Counted from the first letter of the stretch, positions 40,843 through 49,223 are shown. The stretch is DNA of 49,613 nucleotides from an uncultured Anaerolineales bacterium (GCA_949319575.1 CASGHD010000157.1:1-49613); one strand, 5' to 3'. Numbers and translations are program-made. Notes: generated by a model not told the origin, from the letters alone.

Positions 40843-42063
40843 ATGAGCCAACTATTCAAATTAGCCTATCGCAACATCGGGCGGAACAAAACCCGTTCCC
40901 TGCTTTCCGCGCTTGCCGTTGCGGGTGGGATGGCGTTACTGCTCCTCATGGTATCCGTGATGGAAGGTGAAATGCGCGGCGCGCTGACCAACACCATCCG
41001 CCTGCAAAGCGGGCACTTGCAGATTCGACCCGCATCCTATGAAGAGGGGAAGACCAGCCTGAAATGGGACGACCTGATCGCCGACCCGGAGGCCGTGGCG
41101 CAAACGCTCAAAACGCTCCCCGAGGTTATCACCGCCACGCCGCGCCTGATCGCCAGTGGAATCCTCAGCCTCAGCGACGAATCCAAGGGCGTGCAGATCA
41201 TCGGGGTGGATCCGCTGTCTAATGCGAACCAACCCTTTCGCGAGGGATTGATCGCCGGTGAGTTCATCCGCCCGGAAGACCGCGAGGGAATCATGATTGG
41301 AAACATCCTTGCCGAGAAATTGAAACTCGCTGTCGGCGACGCGGTCAACCTGCTGGTCAACACCTCCAATGGCGATGTGGACCAGCAGTTGTTCACCATC
41401 CGCGGCATTTTCACCACGCGCACGCCCGGCTTTGATGAACTCAATGTGCTGATGCCGATCTCGAAGGCGCAGGCATTCACTGCGACGGAAAATCATGCCA
41501 GCGCGATTTTTGTTCTCTTGCATGAAAACGAACAAGCGGAACCGGTGGCGCGGGCGATTCAATCGTCGCTGTACAAGGCGCTCACCTGGCAGGAGCAAAA
41601 CCAATTTGTTGCGCAGTTCGAGGATTATGCCGGCGCGTTCATGATCGTGCTCTATCTCATCGTGTTGGGAATCACCGCCACTGTCGTCACCAACACGCTG
41701 GTTATGGCGGTGTTCGAGCGCGCGCGAGAGATCGGTATCCTCGCCGCCATCGGCATGAAGGGAAGCGGCATCATGGCGCAGTTCCTCACCGAAGCCGCCC
41801 TGCTTGCCACCGGCGGCGTGATCGGCGGGCTTCTCATCGGCGGCGCAATGGTCGCCTACTTCACCATTAATGGAATCTACATCGGCGACTATGGAATCAC
41901 CGGCGTGCTCTTTGAAGACCGCATCTACGCCCACCTCACGCTCGAAAATACGGTTGTGCTGGGCGTCGTCACATACATCATTACGCTTGCCGCTTCGCTA
42001 TACCCTGCCATGCTCGCCGCGCGGATGGAACCTGTCGAAGCGTTACATGGAATGGGAGGCTGA
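40843..42063 (+). CDS. FtsX-like ABC permease (LolE/MacB type), second copy
   Basis: A 406-residue paralogue of the preceding permease with the same build. An N-terminal helix ([20 protein letters not shown]) is followed by a MacB-type outer domain and C-terminal helices with the FtsX signature [19 protein letters not shown]. Two different permeases with one ATPase indicate a heterodimer like LolCE. It ends 1 nt before the ATPase start codon. Confidence 0.92.
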   Translation: MSQLFKLAYRNIGRNKTRSLLSALAVAGGMALLLLMVSVMEGEMRGALTNTIRLQSGHLQIRPASYEEGKTSLKWDDLIADPEAVAQTLKTLPEVITATPRLIASGILSLSDESKGVQIIGVDPLSNANQPFREGLIAGEFIRPEDREGIMIGNILAEKLKLAVGDAVNLLVNTSNGDVDQQLFTIRGIFTTRTPGFDELNVLMPISKAQAFTATENHASAIFVLLHENEQAEPVARAIQSSLYKALTWQEQNQFVAQFEDYAGAFMIVLYLIVLGITATVVTNTLVMAVFERAREIGILAAIGMKGSGIMAQFLTEAALLATGGVIGGLLIGGAMVAYFTINGIYIGDYGITGVLFEDRIYAHLTLENTVVLGVVTYIITLAASLYPAMLAARMEPVEALHGMGG

Positions 42064-42064
42064 A

Positions 42065-42754
42065 ATGGAAGTTACAAAAGTGATCGACGCAACGCGCGTC
42101 TATAAGATCGGCGAAGTGGAAACACGCGCATTACGCGGCGTCAACCTGTCCATCACAGGCGGAGAGTTCTCTGCCCTTGTGGGCCCATCGGGTTCGGGCA
42201 AAACAACTTTGCTTCAACTCATCGGCTTGCTCGACCAGCCCACCAGCGGACAAGTCTTCATCAATGGACAGGACGCCACGCATTTGAATCGCAACCAACG
42301 CGCCGACTTGCGAAAACACTCCATCGGGTTTGTCTTTCAATTTTTCGCGCTCATACCCACTCTCACCGCCTATGAAAACGTGGAAATGCCGTTATTGTTG
42401 AACGGCACCAAAGGCGGAGACCGAAAACGGCGCGTCAATGAAATGCTGGAGGCGGTTGGACTCCCCGACCGCGCCCACCACCGCCCCGACCAACTCTCAG
42501 GCGGACAACAACAACGCGTCGCAGTCGCCCGCGCGCTTGCCACTCACCCCAAGCTGATCCTCGCCGACGAGCCAACGGCGAACCTCGATACCGAGAACGG
42601 CAAACAGGTGATGGACATCATGCAACGCTTGAACAAAGAGACCGGCGTTACCTTCGTGTTCGCCACGCACGACCCGCGCGTGATCGGGTACGCAAACCGG
42701 GTCATCACCCTCGAAGACGGTCTCATCGTAAAAGATAACGGCATGTCAAAATGA
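42065..42754 (+). CDS. ABC exporter ATPase (LolD/MacB type)
   Basis: A 229-residue ATPase of the FtsX exporter. Walker [10 protein letters not shown] is near residue 41, with Q-loop [18 protein letters not shown], signature [15 protein letters not shown], Walker [17 protein letters not shown] and the H-switch FATHDPR. The ATG at 42065 lies 1 nt after the permease stop; the frame is open upstream only as an overlap of the permease gene. It overlaps the adaptor gene by 4 nt (ATGA). Confidence 0.95.
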   Translation: MEVTKVIDATRVYKIGEVETRALRGVNLSITGGEFSALVGPSGSGKTTLLQLIGLLDQPTSGQVFINGQDATHLNRNQRADLRKHSIGFVFQFFALIPTLTAYENVEMPLLLNGTKGGDRKRRVNEMLEAVGLPDRAHHRPDQLSGGQQQRVAVARALATHPKLILADEPTANLDTENGKQVMDIMQRLNKETGVTFVFATHDPRVIGYANRVITLEDGLIVKDNGMSK

Positions 42755-43692
42755 AAAAAATGAATGTATGTCACCCTGAGGGAGCGTTCGATGCCACCGA
42801 AGGGTCTCGCTCGCCCCAACGGAGACCCTTCGCCGTATCCGCTGTTCAAGGCTTGCGGTTCAACAGGATATATCGCGGGGTGGGTAGCGCTCTAAATTTT
42901 CTAATGGCTATGCTTGTTATGGCATTCCTCCTCTCTGCCTGTGGCTCCGTATCCTCTCCCACAGCCATTCCCACCATCGTGCTCGATGACGGCAATGCGC
43001 CAGCGAATCCACAAACCGAAGACAGCAACGCCATCAGCGCGTCGGGAATCATCGTCCCGATGCGACAGGCGCGATTATCGTTCCAGGCGATTGGAAAAGT
43101 AACCGAAGTCAACGTCAAAGTTGGCGATGAGGTCAAAGCGGGTGATGTGTTGGTCGCGCTCGATACCGCGCTATCGCAGGCAAAGGTCCAAGAGGCGGAA
43201 GCGAATCTGGAGGCGGCGCAGGCTCAAGTCCGATTTTTAACGCGGAACAAAACGGATCAAGCGCACCTCGATCAGGCAAACGCCGAAGTCGAACGGGCGC
43301 AAGCCTTGCTCGATTCCGCCAACGCCGCGCTGACTTCACAGTCCACACTCCTCGCGCCATTCGATGGCACGGTCGTCAAAGTGGATATTGCGCCAGCCGA
43401 GATCGTCACACCGGGGCAGATCGTGATCGTGCTCGGCGATCTCTCGGCGTTTCAAGTCGAAACCACCGATTTGAGCGAGCGTGATGTGACGCGCGTACAG
43501 ACCGGCCAATCTGCGGTTATTTTTGTCGAAGCATTAAGCAAAGAGTTCGCCGGCAAAGTGATCGACATTGACCGCATCGGCTCGACGCTCGGCGGCGAGG
43601 TCGTTTTCACCGTGACGATCGACTTCGATGATCCGCCTCAAGGTCTGCTCTGGGGCATGAGCGCGGATGTGGAAATTCAGGCGGGCGAGTAA
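42751..43692 (+). CDS. HlyD/MacA-type membrane-fusion adaptor lipoprotein, first copy
   Basis: A 313-residue adaptor. Residues 1-40 are read from a palindromic repeat and are unlike a signal peptide. The real signal follows, ending in the lipobox LLSAC near residue 64. The body has a biotinyl-like half-motif ([22 protein letters not shown]), a coiled coil, the second half-motif ([22 protein letters not shown]) and a beta barrel (VFVEAL-like strand [14 protein letters not shown]). The ATG at 42751 overlaps the ATPase stop, which supports this as the original start. An internal ATG at 42904 is the alternative if the long N-terminus is not tolerated. Confidence 0.85.
   Translation: MKKMNVCHPEGAFDATEGSRSPQRRPFAVSAVQGLRFNRIYRGVGSALNFLMAMLVMAFLLSACGSVSSPTAIPTIVLDDGNAPANPQTEDSNAISASGIIVPMRQARLSFQAIGKVTEVNVKVGDEVKAGDVLVALDTALSQAKVQEAEANLEAAQAQVRFLTRNKTDQAHLDQANAEVERAQALLDSANAALTSQSTLLAPFDGTVVKVDIAPAEIVTPGQIVIVLGDLSAFQVETTDLSERDVTRVQTGQSAVIFVEALSKEFAGKVIDIDRIGSTLGGEVVFTVTIDFDDPPQGLLWGMSADVEIQAGE
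42769..42840. repeat. dispersed dyad repeat inside the adaptor gene N-terminus
   Basis: It starts TGTCACCCTGAGG like the inner dyad at 211-332. A perfect 11-bp inverted pair CGAAGGGTCTC (42798-42808) and GAGACCCTTCG (42822-42832) forms its core. The whole stretch is in frame in the adaptor gene and encodes [17 protein letters not shown] and onward. Confidence 0.8.
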
Positions 43693-43694
43693 GA

Positions 43695-44489
43695 ATGAAA
43701 CAAATTCGTTCGCTGATCCGTATTGTTTTGATCGTTACCCTTGCACTGTTTGCTTTTCCCGCGCCAAAGGCTTTTGCATCGCCGTCAACGCAGGACTCTG
43801 TGACCGCCTCCGCCGTGTTCGTTCCCGCGCAGGTTTCCAAGGTGGGATTCGTCACATCGGGTTTGGTCAAAGAAGTTTTGGTAAAGGAAGGCGATTCGGT
43901 CAAAGCGGGCGATGCGCTGGTCGCGCTCGACGCGCCCGAATTGCAATTCACCGTCACCGCCGCCGAAGCCGCGCTCCGCTCCGCGCAAGTCAACGCCGAA
44001 CTGCAACGCTATGGGCGCGTCAAAGAACAACGCAACGGAAAGATTTTCTGGACCCAACTGCCAAAGGAATTCATCGAGATCGCGGACATTCAGGCGCGGC
44101 AGGCGCAAGCCGCGCTGGAAATCGCGCAAGCCGGGTTTTCGCAGACCGTGCTCGCTGCCCCGTTTGATGGAGTCATCGCTTCGGTTGATATTATGCAAGG
44201 TGAATTCATTCGGCAGGGACAAGTTATTATCACGCTTGCCGCATTGAACAACCTGCGCGTCGAAACAACGGATCTGAGCGAACGCGATATTACGAAAGTA
44301 AACATCGGTGATTCGGCAACCATATTTGTAGAAGCGTTGAATCAAACAGTCAGCGGGAAGGTGATCGCCATCTCTCCTGTTGCAGACACAGTCGGCGGCG
44401 ACGTGGTGTTCAAAGTAATGATTGAATTGGATGAGCAGATTCGAGGCTTGTTGTGGGGCATGACGGCAGAAGTGACGATCGGCGCATAA
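43695..44489 (+). CDS. HlyD/MacA-type membrane-fusion adaptor, second copy
   Basis: A 264-residue paralogue of the preceding adaptor. It has a normal signal peptide (IRIVLIVTLALFAFPAPKAFA) instead of a lipobox. Half-motifs VLVKEGDSVKAGDALVALD and APFDGVIASVDIMQGEFIRQGQ flank a shorter coiled coil, and [14 protein letters not shown] matches the first copy's [14 protein letters not shown]. It starts 2 nt after the first copy ends. The pair probably forms mixed adaptor rings or serves two conditions. It is the last gene of the tetR operon. Confidence 0.9.
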   Translation: MKQIRSLIRIVLIVTLALFAFPAPKAFASPSTQDSVTASAVFVPAQVSKVGFVTSGLVKEVLVKEGDSVKAGDALVALDAPELQFTVTAAEAALRSAQVNAELQRYGRVKEQRNGKIFWTQLPKEFIEIADIQARQAQAALEIAQAGFSQTVLAAPFDGVIASVDIMQGEFIRQGQVIITLAALNNLRVETTDLSERDITKVNIGDSATIFVEALNQTVSGKVIAISPVADTVGGDVVFKVMIELDEQIRGLLWGMTAEVTIGA

Positions 44490-44508
44490 GTAATCAATGG
44501 GTAGTGAT

Positions 44509-44670
44509 GGGGGCGCTCAAAGGTTGTAGATAGCCCAACAGACTAAACCACGGAGACACAGAGTCACGGAGTTTTTTTATTGCTTTTCTCCGTGTTTCCG
44601 TGTTTCCGTGATTCCGTGGTTAGGATTTTCCGCCAGTGGTGAAACCCATCTACAAACTTTTAGCGCACCC
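44509..44670. mobile_element. 162-bp MITE-like element carrying an octad array
   Basis: Terminal inverted repeats of 24 nt (44509-44532 and 44647-44670) match at 20 positions. They are directly flanked by a perfect 8-bp repeat GTAGTGAT at 44501-44508 and 44671-44678. Inside are three octads of type CACGGAGA (44549-44572) and four mirrored octads of type TTCCGTGT (44588-44619), all in register. There is no gene inside. It lies in the gap after the exporter operon. Confidence 0.85.
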
Positions 44671-44692
44671 GTAGTGATCGGTAATCAGGCGG

Positions 44693-44762
44693 CAGAGACG
44701 CGGTTGATTTATAATTACCGCGTCTCTGTTCAATCTGGAACTTGATATCTGAAACTTGAAAC
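44693..44762. other. hairpin with TATAAT loop, then heptad array, before the GH4 gene
   Basis: CAGAGACGCGG (44693-44703) pairs perfectly with 44718-44728, and TATAAT (44709-44714) lies in the loop. It is followed by four heptads CTGGAAC, TTGATAT, CTGAAAC and TTGAAAC (44735-44762). The array ends just before CTGGAGC, the ribosome site of the GH4 gene. The TATAAT could be its -10 box. Confidence 0.55.
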
Positions 44763-44772
44763 TGGAGCACAC

Positions 44773-46170
44773 ATGACCATCCCTACCAAAATCACCGTTA
44801 TCGGCGCAGGCTCGGCAACGTTCGGCGAGAACACGCTCTCCGCCATCATGCGCTCGCAAAAACTGAAGGGCTCCACGCTTGCCCTCGTAGATCGCAACGC
44901 GGACACCCTCAACATCGTTCAGCAACTCGCGGACCGTCTCAACCGCGAATGGGATTCGCGCTTCACCATCACCGCGCACACGAATCATTTGGATGCATTG
45001 AGCGATTCAGATTTTGTCGTCAACGCCATCGAAGTGGGCGCGCGCGAAAATTTATGGCAACGCGATTTCGAGATCCCCATCCAATACGGCGTGAGGCAAC
45101 CTTATGCCGAAAACGGCGGACCTGGCGGCTTCGCGCACGCGGCGCGCAATATCGGTCCCATCTTGCAGATCGCGCATGATATGGAACAGGCTTGCCCCGA
45201 CGCGTGGTTCGTCAACTTTACCAACCCGATGATCCGCATATGCGACGCGGTCAATCGCCACAGCAAAATAAAAAGCGTTGGCTTGTGCCATCAAATTTAT
45301 GCGGGCTACGTGATGGTTGGCGTTGCGCTGGCAAAAGACCTCGGCATCGAAATTCCTGAGGGACTTACAGGCGTCCATGCGGCGGTGGATCAACATCCGC
45401 TTCAGCAACGCGTGCGCGAACAGATCGTTCCCCTGCTTGATATCCGCGCGGCGGGCTTGAATCACTTCACGTGGATTCTCTCCATGCACGACAAACGCAC
45501 AGGCGAAGATTTATATCCGCTCTTCAAGCAACGCTTCTTCGAACTCGACGGGACGTTTGAGCCGCTGACCCGCGACATTTTCTCAACCTTCGGTTTGTTC
45601 CCCGTCCCCGGCGATACTCACCTGTGCGAATACCTCCCATGGATGAGCGATCCGCAAACCAAACCGTGGGAACGATATAACATCCGCCTCTACGATTGGG
45701 AACTGTTCGAGGCGGTCCGCGGCTTTCAACTGCATCGCCTGGACGAAATGGCAAAAGGCGACGCCACCATCGAAGGCTTGCTTAACACAGATAGCGAAGG
45801 CGCGTTGGAAATGATCGAAAACGTTGCGGCGGCGGGAAGTCATTATCACCTCGCCGCGAATCTTCCCAACACCGGGCAAATTTCCAATTTGCCGTTGGGC
45901 GCGTCTGTTGAAACGCCCGTGCAAGTGAACGGCGCGGGGATTCATCCCGTCCATGTTGGCGCGTTGCCTGAACCGATCGCGGAATTATGCCGCAGGGAGA
46001 TCACTGTCGCGCAACTGTGCGTCGATTCGGTTGTGGAAGGCAATCGAGAAAAAGCGCTGCAATGCCTTCTGCTTGATCCCGTTGTTACAGACATTGATAC
46101 GGCAAGAAAAATACTGGACGATTATTTATCCAGTTACAAGGAATATCTTCCGCAGTTTTGGAGAGGATAA
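44773..46170 (+). CDS. family 4 glycoside hydrolase (alpha-glucosidase/galactosidase type)
   Basis: GH4 enzymes cleave glycosides by an unusual oxidation-elimination route using NAD and a divalent metal. The 465-residue protein has the N-terminal NAD fold TVIGAGSATFGENTL (residues 8-22), the VNAIEVGARENLW segment, FTNPM at 149-153 and the metal-binding Cys-His pair in VGLCHQ (172-173). It is close to the branch annotated alpha-glucosidase/alpha-galactosidase. GGAG lies before the ATG. It stands alone on the plus strand and ends at a strong terminator. Confidence 0.92.
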   Translation: MTIPTKITVIGAGSATFGENTLSAIMRSQKLKGSTLALVDRNADTLNIVQQLADRLNREWDSRFTITAHTNHLDALSDSDFVVNAIEVGARENLWQRDFEIPIQYGVRQPYAENGGPGGFAHAARNIGPILQIAHDMEQACPDAWFVNFTNPMIRICDAVNRHSKIKSVGLCHQIYAGYVMVGVALAKDLGIEIPEGLTGVHAAVDQHPLQQRVREQIVPLLDIRAAGLNHFTWILSMHDKRTGEDLYPLFKQRFFELDGTFEPLTRDIFSTFGLFPVPGDTHLCEYLPWMSDPQTKPWERYNIRLYDWELFEAVRGFQLHRLDEMAKGDATIEGLLNTDSEGALEMIENVAAAGSHYHLAANLPNTGQISNLPLGASVETPVQVNGAGIHPVHVGALPEPIAELCRREITVAQLCVDSVVEGNREKALQCLLLDPVVTDIDTARKILDDYLSSYKEYLPQFWRG

Positions 46171-46176
46171 TTTGTT

Positions 46177-46241
46177 CTTGACGCAGTTGCGCTGCGTCAA
46201 GACTGGCGGCGCGATTTGCCAAGCAAATCGAACTGCCGCCA
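46177..46241. other. two tandem hairpins after the GH4 gene
   Basis: CTTGACGCAG (46177-46186) pairs with 46192-46201. Then TGGCGGC (46204-46210) pairs with 46235-46241, enclosing CGATTTGC (46212-46219) paired with 46223-46230. They have no T-run of their own and may protect the 3' end of the mRNA or be another repeat type. Confidence 0.6.
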
Positions 46242-46272
46242 ATCGTTTTGTGATTCACGCTTGATAAAAATG

Positions 46273-46303
46273 AAAATCGCCGCGCAAATCGCGCGGCGAT
46301 TTT
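46273..46303 (+). terminator. strong intrinsic terminator after GH4
   Basis: A perfect 13-bp stem (46273-46285 with 46291-46303), G+C-rich with a 5-nt loop, runs into TTTTTTATTTC. This is the clearest terminator in the window. Confidence 0.9.
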
Positions 46304-46620
46304 TTATTTCAATCATATACATTTGCGAAAATGAATAATACATCTTTTCTTTTTATTCCTCAATACATTTTCATATCGAAACGACAATAATTGCTTGCAA
46401 TATTTTAAACAATTTCACACGTGAATACCCTTTACATAAATCGAACAATAGATATACAATCCATATCGTTATAGTTCATCGTTTCATGATTCAATGAAAT
46501 TAAGTTTTGAATCAACATCAATCAACAACGATAGCGATGATGAAACATATAACACAATCAAGAGCGCGCCAGTCACAAAGATAAATCATCTTGATTGATT
46601 GCAAAGGAAAAGGACTCGAC
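46304..46620 (+). promoter_or_regulatory. A/T-rich leader and promoter of the ATP-grasp gene
   Basis: About 315 nt with no gene and much more A/T than the surroundings. A sigma-70-like pair TTTACA (46431-46436) and TATACA (46453-46458), 16 nt apart, would give a leader of about 155 nt. Within that leader TTTCAT and ATGAAA form a small palindrome near 46483-46500, and ATCAAC/ATCAATC motifs repeat. This could be a regulated upstream region. No known riboswitch pattern is recognised. Confidence 0.5.
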
Positions 46621-47637
46621 ATGTATCTCTGTGTGTTATCAAGCCTGCCGGATGATCCGAACGATAAGCCGTACGATCCATCCCCTCACATGAATGGATT
46701 CAAATGGAAACATCATCCGATGAACCCGAAGGGTGTTGAAAAACAGATCCGCGAATTGATGGACGAAGGTGTGGATGTGTTTGTGAATCTCGTGGACGGC
46801 ACGCCCGACGATCCGCTATCGGGGATCGGGCTCGTGACTCTCATGGAAAAATTCGGCGTCGCATTCACCGGCGCAGATTCAAAATTCTTCGATCCCTCGC
46901 GGCAGGAAATGAAATCGTATGCCAAGAAGTCCAACGTCCCCGCGCCGAATTGGGTGATGGTGGACCGCGTCGAAGATGTGGAGCGCGTGGCTAAACGTCT
47001 GCGCTTCCCGGTGCTGGTCAAACCGCCTCACGGGTACGCGAGCGTCGGCATCACGCGCGATTCGCGCTGTGAGAACGTGGACCAGCTCAAAGTCCAGGTA
47101 GGATGCGAGATCGAGTTGTTCGGTCGCGCCCTGCTCGAGGAGTTCATCGAAGGGCGCGAGTTCACTTGTCTCGTCGCGGAAAATCCCGATGATACGAATA
47201 CCCCGATCACCTTCAAACCTGTGGAATTTATTTTCCCCGACGGCGAGTCGTTCAAACATTACGACATGAAGTGGGTCGATTACGAGAAGATGTCGGTTGC
47301 GGCGGTAACCGATAGGCGCATCGAAAAAACGTTACGCGAACAGACCGCGCGCTTGTTCAAAGCCATGAACGGAAACGGATATGCGCGTTGCGATTACCGC
47401 ATGGCGGCGGACGGCACGCTTTACATGTTGGAGATCAACCCGAACTGCGGAATCTTCTATTCGCCCGAGGAACCCGGTTCTGCCGATTTCTCGTTGATGA
47501 ACGATAAAGCCTACAACCATCACAAGTTCATGAAGTTGATCATCCGCTCGGCGCAGAACCGGCGCGATAACATGATCGCCGCGAAATTGCTGAAGAAGAT
47601 GAAGAAACGACGAGCGCCAGAGATGGCGTATTCATAA
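46621..47637 (+). CDS. ATP-grasp ligase related to D-Ala-D-Ala ligase
   Basis: A 338-residue protein with an ATP-grasp fold. A Rossmann-like N-domain is followed by a nucleotide-binding part with FPVLVKPPHGYASVGITRDS and LLEEFIEGREFTCLVAE. The metal-binding end is GYARCDYRMAADGTLYMLEINPNCGI. The closest familiar family is D-alanine-D-alanine ligase. It lacks the usual N-terminal signature, so the substrate is open (a dipeptide or amino-acid ligation). AAAAGGA lies 6 nt before the ATG at 46621; an upstream TTG at 46591 is less likely. The long A/T-rich leader suggests special control. Confidence 0.85.
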   Translation: MYLCVLSSLPDDPNDKPYDPSPHMNGFKWKHHPMNPKGVEKQIRELMDEGVDVFVNLVDGTPDDPLSGIGLVTLMEKFGVAFTGADSKFFDPSRQEMKSYAKKSNVPAPNWVMVDRVEDVERVAKRLRFPVLVKPPHGYASVGITRDSRCENVDQLKVQVGCEIELFGRALLEEFIEGREFTCLVAENPDDTNTPITFKPVEFIFPDGESFKHYDMKWVDYEKMSVAAVTDRRIEKTLREQTARLFKAMNGNGYARCDYRMAADGTLYMLEINPNCGIFYSPEEPGSADFSLMNDKAYNHHKFMKLIIRSAQNRRDNMIAAKLLKKMKKRRAPEMAYS

Positions 47638-47657
47638 GCCAGTGAGTAAGTAGTCAG

Positions 47658-47698
47658 TAAACAAAATGAGCGGACAATCTGTCCGCTCATTTTGTTTA
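47658..47698 (+). terminator. 19-bp perfect hairpin overlapping the proC -10 box
   Basis: Arms 47658-47676 and 47680-47698 are fully complementary with a 3-nt loop, ending in TCATTTTGTTTA. It can terminate the ATP-grasp transcript. TATAAT at 47697-47702, a likely proC -10, overlaps its foot. Confidence 0.75.
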
Positions 47699-47719
47699 TA
47701 ATCACTCGCGGAGGCTTCC

Positions 47720-48565
47720 ATGCTCAAAAAGAAAATCGCATTCATCGGTCCCGGCGTAATGGCAGAAGCCATGATCGCGGGCTTATTGCGCAAGCAACTT
47801 GCCAGGCCCGAAAACATCACGGCGGCAGGTCCGCGCGAGGAGCGCGGCGCGGAACTGCAAAAGAAATATGGAATCAAAATAACAACGGATAACGCGTTCG
47901 CCGCGTCGCATGCCGATGTGGTTGTGCTTTCGGTAAAACCACAGCGTCTCAGCGAAGTGATGAAGGGGCTCAAAGGCATCCGTTCAGACGCGTTAGTTCT
48001 TTCCATCATCGCGGGCGCGAGCATCAAAAAGATCGGCGCAGGCTTGAAGCACAAATCGGTTGCGCGCTCCATGCCCAACACGCCCGGTCAGATCGGCGCA
48101 GGCATTACTGTGTGGGCGTCCTCAAAAGACGTGACCGAAGAACAACAGGAAATTGCCCGCGCCATCCTCGGCGCCCTCGGCGATGAAGTCTTCGTGGAAG
48201 ACGAAAGTTACCTCGACATGGCAACTGCCCTTTCGGGGTCAGGTCCCGCCTACGTGTTCCTCTTTACCGAAGCGTTGATTGACGCCGGTGTGCACATGGG
48301 ATTCCCGCGCCGCATCGCCGAACAATTGGTCTTGCAGACGATCAAAGGCTCCGTTTCTTTCTACCATCAGGCTGGTCGCCACCCTGCGACATTACGCAAC
48401 CAGGTGACCTCCCCCGGCGGCGCCTCCGCCGAAGCGTTATATTATTTGGAGAAAGCAGGCTTCCGCACCGCCATCTCGCGCGCGGTTTGGGCGGCGTATC
48501 AACGCTCGTTGGAGTTAGGCAAAGAGAAGCCAGGTCACATTGATCCGAGCGATGGGGAACAGTGA
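47720..48565 (+). CDS. proC: pyrroline-5-carboxylate reductase
   Basis: ProC makes proline from pyrroline-5-carboxylate with NAD(P)H. The 281 residues are full length. The N-terminal dinucleotide fold reads IAFIGPGVMAEAMIAGLL, then VVVLSVKPQ, RSMPNTPGQIGAG, the substrate loop ALSGSGPAYVFLFTEAL and the signature QVTSPGGASAEALYYLE. GGAGGC lies 5 nt before the ATG at 47720. A TATAAT box (47697-47702) gives it its own promoter. Confidence 0.96.
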   Translation: MLKKKIAFIGPGVMAEAMIAGLLRKQLARPENITAAGPREERGAELQKKYGIKITTDNAFAASHADVVVLSVKPQRLSEVMKGLKGIRSDALVLSIIAGASIKKIGAGLKHKSVARSMPNTPGQIGAGITVWASSKDVTEEQQEIARAILGALGDEVFVEDESYLDMATALSGSGPAYVFLFTEALIDAGVHMGFPRRIAEQLVLQTIKGSVSFYHQAGRHPATLRNQVTSPGGASAEALYYLEKAGFRTAISRAVWAAYQRSLELGKEKPGHIDPSDGEQ

Positions 48566-48589
48566 GTCTTTTGCGCGGTGTGAAACAAC

Positions 48590-48739
48590 TATGGTTTTTC
48601 CAAAGTCGCTTGACAAAAACCTCTTTTAGTACACGGAATAACACGGACGACACGGATCGCGGTCTAAAAGGCGAAGTATTCCGTGTTTTCCGTGAAATCT
48701 GTGTACGAAAATTATTCTCCTGACTTTGGAAAAGCCATG
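48590..48739. mobile_element. 150-bp MITE-like element carrying a nonad array
   Basis: Terminal inverted repeats at 48590-48607 and 48722-48739 match at 16 of 18 positions. They abut a perfect 10-bp direct repeat GTGAAACAAC (48580-48589 and 48740-48749). Inside, units of the CACGG family (ACACGGAATA, ACACGGACG, ACACGGATC, 48631-48658) are mirrored by TTCCGTGTT, TTCCGTGAA and ATCTGTGTA (48679-48705). There is no gene inside. Apart from this element the gap 48566-48875 shows an A/T-rich stretch (48795-48815) that could hold a promoter. Confidence 0.87.
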
Positions 48740-48875
48740 GTGAAACAACCGCGCCCTATTGACCACACTGATAACATACCGTAAAATAGGCGAAAAAATT
48801 ATATATAATTTAATTCGCCCTGCGCGGCGCGACCATCAGCGCCGCGCAGTCGAAGGACAAATGCAAAGGATCCTC

Positions 48876-49166
48876 ATGGCAAAATATCGCATCATGTACT
48901 GGAAACACATTCCCCAATCCATCACTGTCGAGGGCGATGGGCGCACGATCAAGAAACAACTCTCGGACAAAATTCAAAACAAAATTGACGCGTACGCGAT
49001 GGCAGAGGGACTCACCTCCACATCGGAGTACGCGAGTCAATACAAACGCGGGGATTGGACCGAACGCGACGGCGCGCCCGAAGACGTGGCAGACGCGCTT
49101 CTTTCGGACCTTGAGGCTGAGTTCGCCAAAATTGTCATTCCCTCCAGAGTGAGAGATTCTCAATAA
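48876..49166 (+). CDS. small virulence-factor-family protein
   Basis: A 96-residue protein matching the small family named virulence factor (PF13769), recognisable by MAKYRIMYWKHIPQSITVEG, IQNKIDAYAMAEGL and YKRGDWTERDG. The name is historical and the role is unknown. In other genomes it is often found beside methyltetrahydrofolate/corrinoid genes. The start at 48876 has AAAGGA 5 nt upstream. A corrinoid-activator-type gene follows after 55 nt. Confidence 0.8.
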   Translation: MAKYRIMYWKHIPQSITVEGDGRTIKKQLSDKIQNKIDAYAMAEGLTSTSEYASQYKRGDWTERDGAPEDVADALLSDLEAEFAKIVIPSRVRDSQ

Positions 49167-49167
49167 A

Positions 49168-49223
49168 GACCATAGACCGTTGACGATTGACCGTGGTCCA
49201 TCGTCCAATGTCCATCGTCCGAT
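49168..49223. repeat. mirrored heptad array supplying the next start codon
   Basis: Four heptads of type GACNNNN (49168-49195) are followed directly by four mirrored heptads of type GTCCNNN (49196-49223), all in register. The array fills the whole spacer. Its last unit, GTCCGAT plus G, contains the ATG (49222-49224) of the following gene, and no Shine-Dalgarno remains. Confidence 0.88.

Noticed and set aside
40936..41934. Long minus-strand open frame opposite the second FtsX permease
   Set aside because: The plus-strand product has clear FtsX motifs; the minus product is Asp/His/Gly-rich and unlike any protein family.
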